Positions 56,722 through 64,000 of a stretch of 64,000 bases of DNA are shown piece by piece (within the stretch, counting starts at the first letter, position 1; every line of letters begins with the position of its first letter). The notes under the pieces are model-generated. The model saw nothing but the letters and a program-made list of their open reading frames with translations, had not been told where the DNA came from and did no database searches. The DNA is taken from NCBI RefSeq assembly GCF_932526225.1, contig NC_064046.1:11185719-11249718 (forward strand), written 5' to 3'. This stretch comes from Nematostella vectensis. Taxonomy: Eukaryota; Cnidaria; Anthozoa; Actiniaria; Edwardsiidae. Made by a program: the position numbers and the translations under genes.

Positions 56722-57158
56722 GGATACGAGCTAAGGATTAATTATGATCATAGTTCGTGCCCCCGTTGTACTTACATCTCTGAATATGGGTCAGAGGAAG
56801 AAAGGCCTAGTATGTGTCGACCGCTAGAGCGCAAGTATCCCCCGCTGAGCTTTTTGGAGATCAGCTTCGTACGGCGTAGACGGAATATGCTTCACAACTA
56901 TGGCTCGGTAAGTTAAAATCTCTCTATATAAACTAATTGTTGACATCTGTTTCAACCGATTTCACTGTATTTCCAGTCGAAAATAAAGAGGGGGAATTTA
57001 GATCCAGGGAATGATACAGATTGTTTTGATGGTTTTAATGCCTTTATATAATAATGTGGGTACAAATAGTTATACAAGTTATAAATAGTGATATTTACAA
57101 CAGTAATAAATAGCACCAAAAATATAATAAATAAATAAATACATTTTTTTCTTTGTCT

Positions 57159-60100
57159 TCACTGCTTTTGATATTTTCTCTTGACCCTTTCCAAATTATT
57201 TTCCCTACTGAACAGTTTTCTGTTTTCCCTCTCCATGATCTATAGAGATAAAAATACACAGTTGTAGCAAGCGATTAGTCTAGATAACATGACGTTTTTT
57301 TCACTTGGAATTACCTGTACAGTGTAGTTGCTATTTTTCCCCCCTTTCTGGCTACCCCTGTGGAATGTCTTGTTCTGCATGTGGTTTTTCTTTTCCACTG
57401 TCTGGCAATTGAACTGGTGGATCGTGCCATGAATCTCCAAAAATTGGGGGACATGATAAACAAGAACTGTAGAGAAAAAAATGCATAAAATTACTTGGTC
57501 TCGGAGATCCCAAGTCAATTAAGGAATCTCATTTTAATCTTACCATGTATATATGGAATTACATCCTGTGGAGAGATAAAAGAAAGCACAATTAAAATAA
57601 TATATCTACTTGTTATTTTTTCAGTGACATATGATCAAATGAGGCTTGTGTCCTGCCAGTTCAACTAACCACAGGGATGTAGAATTACCTCATCAAACGT
57701 GGCCTTTCTAAATTTGGTTCCCCATTGGCGGGCCTTTTCTTGAAAAGCATCTGCTCGAAGATATGCTTCATCTCCAGGATTTGCCCCAAGAGCATCAGTG
57801 AGGACCATCAAACTTTTCCACACTTGTGTCAGCTCTGATATGCTAAGAATTGTTTTCTCACAAGTGGGAGTGGACGATGGCTACAAAACACAAAGCAATT
57901 GTTAAATTAGCTTTATACACAGTAGTATCCTGGGTGTGCTGGTCTTTTTTATAATGAAAATAAAAATCATACCTCAAACACTATGTTGTTGCGGTCAAGA
58001 TGATCCTTGAGTGTGGCACGTAGGAAGTCCTTGGTGCCTGTCGACCTCAGATGGAACTTCCTACATTCCTCCACTAGCTGGGCTTTGGTCAGACAGTCAA
58101 GGCTGGTGATGGACTTGTTCTCCATGTCTCCTAGGAAGGCATGGATATCAAGCCCCCTAATGATAGTTTCCAAACCATCACCTTTATAAGGAAAAGAGGA
58201 TTCAAAGAAAATAAATAACGAAACTTTATAGTAATTTCATATTAGTTTCAGTTATTATAACAGTCTTTTCTATTAGTCAGTTATTTACTTACAATCCAAA
58301 GAGCTCCACTTGGTTGTGGTTTTGCCACTGTCATCCTGGACATCATAGAAACAAAACCTCACACCTGCAAATACAATATGGCAAGAAAACAAAATGATAA
58401 TCACCATAAGACATCCCCTATACCCATTTACCCTATACATGAAATTTTTATTTACCCAAAGCTTCTATTGCTTCTTCCATGGCTTTTTTAACATTCTGCT
58501 CTATAGCCCAGCAAGCAACCTAGAAGTTTAATATATACCAGGAACTTTTTTAAAAAATGGCTCAATGGAGATTTGAATTTGTTAAATAAGCATAATTTTA
58601 CCTGGTTGAGAAGTTTTCCCATGATCCTCAATTTGAGGTGCAGGGTGTCGGGTATGACCTTGGTAAATTCAATGTCCACGAGAGGTAAACATTGAACTCC
58701 CTTGGCATTTGGACACCCAACACGTGCACGGCACTGGTTTAAGGTTCTGGTTATGGGCCATTGTGGGACTGAAATTTTTATCAAATTTATCTAGTTATTT
58801 ATAATATAGCTGACAATGGAATAATTCATAAAAACAAAAATCATTTAATTCATTACATAACATTCATTATATAAGTAACAAAATTAAAAAACTTACTAGA
58901 AAAGTCTCTGATCATCCTTTTGCTGCATTCGCACCAAATGCAGAAGTACAAGGCACAGGGACTATTAATTCCGAGAATACACGCCATGAACTTCCAGTCA
59001 GCACACATCACCCTTAAAAAAAGGGATAAAAGTTACATATGTCCTGTTTAATGCCAGATCATAAGATTATTGGTTGCAAAAAAAATGAAACCTACCAATC
59101 AATAGTGTATTCAAGGCCATTAACAAGAATGCCAGTTCTCCCTAGGGCCTTCATCTCATCAAAAACCCCTCTCAAGGTCGCCTTTAGGATGTCATATGAC
59201 TCCTTGCCTATAATAAAAAGTGTTCACAGATATATGGCTTTAGTTGACTATATCATTAGGAAGATTTGTTCTCGCTTACAGCTGCAATAAATTAGCTGCA
59301 ACCAACTCACCATCATATATAGATATACAGTATTCCCTTTCTGGGCTTCTTTTAACAGAGTTTTCTGCTGGAAAGCAGAAGGTTGTCATAACACTCCCAA
59401 GTTTTTTGGTGGTTTTTCTACCATCACCAGAAAACCAAAGGGTTATAACATTGCCCCCTGCATTTCCAATGACATCTGAACTATAACTTAGAATGTCCTT
59501 GATGGATCTTGAACATCCTTTTGCATTCTGAAAGGAGAAACTTTGTTTAATGAATTATTGGGTTTGTACAGTATTTGCTTGTTTTAAAGGATGCAAAATG
59601 TGCTGTGCACAAAGCAAATCAGAATTAAGACTATCAACAGACTAACCCCTTCAAATTCTGTAATAGGAATGATTGCATTTTGAGCTTTTCTCTCTTTCTG
59701 TATCCCATACAGTGATGGCAAGCTGGACCCAGCTACCATCTTTAGCTCATGGTATGCTGAGTCAGAAACATCACCATCATCTTTGGCCTGAGATTATAAA
59801 AATAATCTAAATATAGAAAAAATAAGAAACCTACAGTACTGTACATGTACTTCTATAATACCTACCTTGAGAGCTCTTTGGATCTTTTTATGGTCAATCT
59901 CCTCAGGCTCAACCCTCTCATTGAAATGTAGGGCAAAACTGACCATACCAACTTCAAGTTGAACCTAGAGATAAGGAAACATTGAAATGTAGGGCAAAAC
60001 TGACCAACTTCAAGTTGAACCTAGAGATAAGGAAACATTTTATGATAAACAAATGCCATTATAACAGAATTGGTAAATTTAGGTTGTTTCCATGTGTACA

Positions 60101-60467
60101 AAAATTCTAAACAAACCTCAACAACTTTCCAATCTGTTGGAAGCTTCTCAAATTGCTTCTCAAGCCATTTTTTAATCTCTGACTTTTTGTGAAATTGAGC
60201 TTTTGGCTCAAGGTCACAAAAAGGCTTTCTCGGCTGAAGAAAGGGCTTTTTTTCCTTGCCTAGCTCCTTTCTCATGCCATCTCTCTCTTTGACAACATCA
60301 GCGAGTCGATGTTTTAGCTCTGACAGCTGATTCTCGAGCTCTTCGATTCTAGAGTCCCGAGAATCACACAGCCCGATTTCACGGACTTGAGGTAGTGTGT
60401 AAGCCAATCTTTGTTTTTTCAATGGCGGATCTTGTGTAAAATTAGTCAAATACCCTTGCACCATCAT
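57159..60467 (-). CDS. Intron-rich DDE-transposase-like protein with SAP-like segment
   Basis: Fourteen exons, every junction in phase: 60117-60467, 59866-59964, 59647-59787, 59311-59527, 59096-59207, 58897-59012, 58602-58768, 58456-58519, 58293-58364, 57973-58181, 57689-57880, 57544-57565, 57315-57466, 57159-57239; 664 residues. Coiled coil at about 38-75 (IEELENQLSELKHRLADVVK). Conserved-looking acidic residues in DDE-like order: D232 in LWFSGDGRK, D312 in VMCADWKFMA, E612 in CQTVEKKN. A Cys cluster follows the second Asp (FCIWCECSK), then PDTLHLKLRI, a SAP-like segment (474-507, LTKAQLVEECRKFHL..GTKDFL) and YIHVLVYHVPQFLEIHG. The order GDG..GDWKF..CxWC..DTLHLxLRI..YxHxxxxHVPxF..EKxN recurs, as far as I recall, in large uncharacterised families of cnidarians and sponges; I give no family name. 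One exon is only 22 nt. No TIRs found around it. Confidence 0.85.
59927..60036 (-). repeat. Tandem duplication over exon 2 and its acceptor
   Basis: About 55 bp (GAAATGTAGGGCAAAACTGACC ... ACTTCAAGTTGAACCTAGAG + ATAAGGAAACATT) is present twice in tandem. The copy nearer exon 1 repeats the acceptor and the start of exon 2 but lacks 5 bases (ATACC) and would read into a stop, so it is presumably skipped. Confidence 0.85.
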
Positions 60468-61130
60468 TTTAGTAGATATCTATCATGAACAAGCAAACGA
60501 GACGACTAAACTTTTGAACCTCTTCCCGCCTAAGTTTACCGAGATTCTGCAAGATGATCCCCAAAAAACAACCCGTGAAGATTATCTAGATAAGAATTGC
60601 GCCAAAATTATACAAACAAAAAACGGAAATATTAGAAAGGAATACTTAGCTTCTCGTCCTTCGGGTGTTTCTGTACTCTTCAGCATCAGGATCACACAAG
60701 GACGTAGTCGATTAAAATACCTACGAGGGCTTTTTTCCACAAGTTAGGCTGGCAGAAGAAAGATCTAGCCCCTACAGGGGTATTTGATGAGAAAAATAGG
60801 TATTTTTCGCTTCTATAAGCAGAAATCTCAGGTTAAATAGCCCTGTTTTCCAAAAATAATCGCTCTTCGTCCGCCATCTTGGATAGCTCAGAGAAAACCC
60901 ATTTGTAATTTGCCAGGTTACACAGCTCCTAGTCTCAGTCTCTAAAAAAGCGGCCGAGCGAGTTTGAATAACACCAAAAGTTTGATATGGTCCTATAGAT
61001 AATCATCACTACAATTGATAATCCGTCTAAAAGGCGCAAACTGAAGCTTGAGATTGAGTGTTGTACGCCCTTCTTTAGCTCGTTTATTCGTGATCCAAAA
61101 AGCGATAATCTGCAACTGTTTGCTTTGCTC
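60468..61130. other. Divergent promoter region between transposase-like gene and P4HTM
   Basis: GCCATCTTGGAT at 60873-60884 is a YY1-like motif. 60935-60990 is a remnant of repeat family X (GCGGCCGAGCGAGTTTGAA). Short frames at 60514-60747 have no splice or homology support. Confidence 0.35.
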
Positions 61131-62835
61131 ATGCCCCATGGTATTTCACCGGTAATGTCCAAAGCCGGGAGTAGCTTTGTGCGAACGGTGGCTCCCTTAA
61201 AGATGCTTAGCCTTGCCGGGATTCTGTGTATTTGGTTCGTGACGGTTGCTCATACAAGTACCGTAACCCACATGGAAGAAGGGCCGTGCTTGATAAAGAG
61301 AAAGCGCATGACTAGACTTGACCCAGTGAAGGTAAGTTTGTTTCTAGATAACCTCTAAGTCCTTTCTTGGCCATCTAGCTCGTTCCCAGGCCATCGAACT
61401 CATTCCCAGGTTCATACCCAGGGCGTTTCTACTTTGATTCCACTCGAAATCCCTCAAATAAAGTCCCTCAAATGCCGCTAACTCTTTCTTGAGCCATCTC
61501 ATCCATTCCCAGGCCGTATCTCTCGTTTACATGCCTTCAAGGACCCCCCCATACTCAGTCGTTTCCATAACACGTCGTCCAGTAGTAAAAGCCCACTAAA
61601 TGGGATATTTCGGAGCGTCATATAAGAGTGGCATCATAAGTTTAACCACGATAAAGTACACAATCCGCCGTTTGCTTCAGCTAATTAGAGAAAATACAGT
61701 TTCATGGCTCTCTTTGTGGTTTATTTGGTATGTAAAAACATACAAGTTTCTTTTTTCAGGTCGGTTTTATGCAGAAGATGCATCTAACGGCAGGGAATCC
61801 ACCTTACATCGCCAGAACGCTCAGTATTCGACCTCCAATATTTGGTAGGACGCCCTCTTAAAGTCCTGAGATATTACCGACATAAAAACGATATTTTTGT
61901 TGTTGTGAATATCTAAAACAAACTGGTATACAATGGATTGATTGCTACTGAATAAGCTTGTGAATCAAGCGTTCCTTAAAACTCGATATTCAGGGGTCAA
62001 TTCTTAGAAAGTAGGCTAGCGCAAACAAAAAGATAAATACGGATATCTTAACATTTGATTGGACAAAAAGGGCATTTATACCTAGGTTAGCGTTAACCTG
62101 CTTTCTAGGAACCCTTTCTAAGAACTTAACCTAAATAGTTAATAAAAGTGGAGTCCGGTCTTTCGAAAACTTTTATGTTAAATTTTCGTCCTTCGTTGGT
62201 TGTTCGACGCTGCTTCTGCAGGCCCGTAAACAGGTTTTTTCTTGGATGGGGGGGGGGGGGGGGGGGTGCAAAATCCGAAAAAGTGGACCTAATTTTTCAG
62301 GGGGGGAGGGAGGGGGAAGGAGGTGCTCTGATAAAAATGTGAACATCCCCGAAAGAACAAAAAGGGATTTTCTTATGCCTTTGCAGTATCTCCACGGGAC
62401 GTTCATTGCCGGATTTGGCTACATACCTGAGTGATCTAGCATATGCTTTATAGTTTTGTCTACAAATACCACGTCCATTGAGAACTGAAAGTGGACCTTC
62501 GGTCGTTGTGGGGGGAGGAGGTGTTCGCATCCCCTGCACTCCCCCCTGGGTACGGGCCTGTTCTGCATACGATTTTGCAAAGTTCTGTAATAGAAGGATT
62601 AGTTCCCTGATATACAACGCCCACAAACAGTGATTTTACTAATACAAACCATGGTCTAGAGATTCCTGACTTTCTCTCGGCGGAGGAGTGTGACCGACTG
62701 ATAACCGTGACGCAGAACCACCAAATGCACGCAAGTGACGTCATCAGTGCAGACACTAGCGTGACAGATACGGATGCTGACGTCTCGTTCGTCCAATGGG
62801 ATAGCGACAAGGATGGGACTATCAGCAGAGCAGAG
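61131..62835 (+). CDS. P4HTM: Transmembrane prolyl 4-hydroxylase, 5' part (3' end beyond window)
   Basis: Three exons in phase: 61131-61331, 61760-61844 and 62660-62835 (154 residues). ATG 61131 opens an N-terminal anchor (KMLSLAGILCIWFVTVAHTSTV), as in P4HTM, an ER-membrane 2-oxoglutarate/iron dioxygenase. Exon 2 gives VGFMQKMHL...SIRPPIF and exon 3 EIPDFLSAEECDRLI, matching the vertebrate pattern LRPPLFEIPGFLSEEEC. A canonical EF-hand loop DSDKDGTISRAE follows, consistent with the EF-hands of this family. The catalytic double-stranded beta-helix with its HxD..H iron site is not in the window. Intron 2 contains the 62219-62560 transposon. Confidence 0.88.
62219..62560. mobile_element. Two-ended CAGGCCCGT-family element
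   Basis: Left CAGGCCCGTAAACAGG, right CCTGGGTACGGGCCTG; poly-G of about 20 at 62248-62268. The most complete member of the family in the window (about 342 bp). No transposase frame. In P4HTM intron 2, ending about 100 bases before exon 3. Confidence 0.8.
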
Positions 62836-63262
62836 GTAGGCAGCTGACTCGTCCGCAGTTGTGGCTGCAATTCCCAAATGACACCACGACCACACTATTA
62901 GGACAAGCTCAAACGCGCATTCACTTGATTAACGTTTATTCTCTTCACAAAGTTCAATCATTTAACATTTCACCGAGTCGAGATGCGTGCAGCGAAAGCA
63001 AAATGGTTCCTTTACACAAAATACATCGCTTAGACTACAAACAAACAGCATCTAAATTTACAAATAAATCAATACACGGTACTTACGAATTCATTTGTCC
63101 TCAATATCCTACGAACAACTCGCTGATTAACAAAAACAACTCTTGTGGCTCCTCCAAATACGCCACAACCCGTCTCTCCCTCCCAATCGATAATCTAATC
63201 AATAATCCCGCGGGCGCGCGCGGGCGTCCGCTACACCAGTCGTAACGCAAATTTTCGAAAGG

Positions 63263-63343
63263 GAGATTTTGAAGGCGCGCAAAGCCTAAAGGGAAGGGGC
63301 GCGCCTCTTTAACCCTTCCCTTGAGGCTTTGCGACGTCTCCGA
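63263..63343. repeat. Inverted repeat
   Basis: GGGAGATTTTGAAGGCGCGC..AAAGCCTAAAGGGAAGG pairs imperfectly with CCTTCCCTTGAGGCTTTGCGACGTCTCC across a short GC-rich loop. The interval 62836-63700 otherwise shows no exon; P4HTM must continue past the window. Confidence 0.6.
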
Positions 63344-63710
63344 AAACCATGTGAGACGACTGGGGACGAGTCAGGGAAGGCGGCGTCTAAGCCGCCATTT
63401 TGTCATCCTAGCGAAATAAAAAGCTTGAAAGTTTCGAAAAATTTATTTTAAGATGGTTGGGAGATCTTGGGATCTCTTCAATATCGTGTTTTTTAATATG
63501 TCAAATGTATACCGAAATAATCATAACAAGAGGGTAATGGCACATATAATAAAACAAACTGAAAAGCAGAAAAAACGACTGAAAGTAAATTGAGGCGATG
63601 GTAAGGACCAAGTAACAATGATGAAAATCAAGGGTTGAAAATATGAGGCTATAGAAATGTACATAAAGAAACAGAAATGAATTCGAGTCTCGAAATTAAA
63701 AAAAATCGAG

Positions 63711-64000
63711 ATTTCGAGTTATCAAAGTTTCGAGTTACATGGCGTAAAACACAAATGCCGCAAGTTCAGAAAGGAAAATTGGTCTTGATTCGATTTGAAG
63801 TTCGTGTTACTAATCGATACTGAGGTTTCGTTATCGGGAGTTAATTCTAGAAACAATAATTTTTGCAGAATTTTTTAAACTTTTTCGAGTTTTCGAGTTA
63901 TCAAAGTTTCGAGTTAAATGGCGTAAAACACACCTGCCGCAAATTCAGAAAGTAAAATTGGTTTTGATTCGCATTAGGAAATTCGTGTTACTGAGGTTTA
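63711..64000 (+). repeat. About 185-bp tandem repeat (runs off right edge)
   Basis: TCGAGTTATCAAAGTTTCGA + GTTACATGGCGTAAAACACA begins at about 63714 and recurs at about 63894, including GCCGCAAGTTCAGAAAG and a TTCGTGTTACTGAGGTT end. Confidence 0.85.

Noticed and set aside
60514-60747. 77-codon plus frame between the transposase-like gene and P4HTM
   Set aside because: No ATG at its start, no domain, and it lies in the divergent promoter interval.
62859-63245. 128-codon plus frame after P4HTM exon 3
   Set aside because: Low-complexity composition, no match to the expected P4HTM continuation and no suitable acceptor in phase.

Overview
This is an AT-rich, intron-rich metazoan genomic window. 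It most likely comes from an anthozoan cnidarian; a sea anemone such as Nematostella would fit, but the species is inferred from gene content and repeat style and is not proven. There are no operons, ribosome binding sites, CRISPR arrays or tRNA/rRNA genes that I can see. Gene models were built by hand from homology-like protein segments joined at GT-AG (one GC-AG) junctions whose reading phases agree.

Layout, left to right. 359-5818 (-): 5' two-thirds of a septin-7-like GTPase, running off the left edge. 6974-10179 (+): TMEM143/DUF3754 membrane protein, divergent from the septin across a short promoter with NRF1-like and ETS-like motifs. 11054-12621 (-): unrecognised single-pass membrane protein with a SEA-like ectodomain, tail-to-tail with TMEM143. 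12622-15861: a nest of short inverted-repeat elements. 15862-28551 (+): a 12-exon DEG/ENaC sodium channel subunit whose introns carry minisatellites, a LINE fragment and foldback elements. 28552-34440: repeat-dominated spacer. 34525-40089 (-): complete secreted ShKT-ShKT-Pro/Glu-linker-CAP protein. 42676-47503 (+): complete RMDN-type protein with about 560 bp of telomere-like repeat in intron 2. 48209 to about 51283 (-): homeobox gene fragment with a complete K50 homeodomain split over three exons; its first homeodomain exon merges into a 56-bp minisatellite. 53190-54470: another minisatellite. 56074-56721 (+): chromodomain-containing first exon or ORF. 57159-60467 (-): complete 14-exon gene that looks like a DDE-transposase-derived protein with coiled coil, CxxC cluster and SAP-like segment. 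61131-62835 (+): 5' part of transmembrane prolyl 4-hydroxylase (P4HTM), running off the right edge. 63700-64000: start of a further tandem repeat.

The genes do not form a pathway; they are ordinary neighbours in a compact invertebrate genome. The unusual content is the dense non-autonomous transposon load (several TIR families with identifiable target duplications, many carrying long poly-G/C runs), two insertions that touch 5' splice sites, an intronic telomere-like array, a minisatellite that appears to have grown out of a homeobox exon, and the intron-rich transposase-like gene beside a chromodomain gene.
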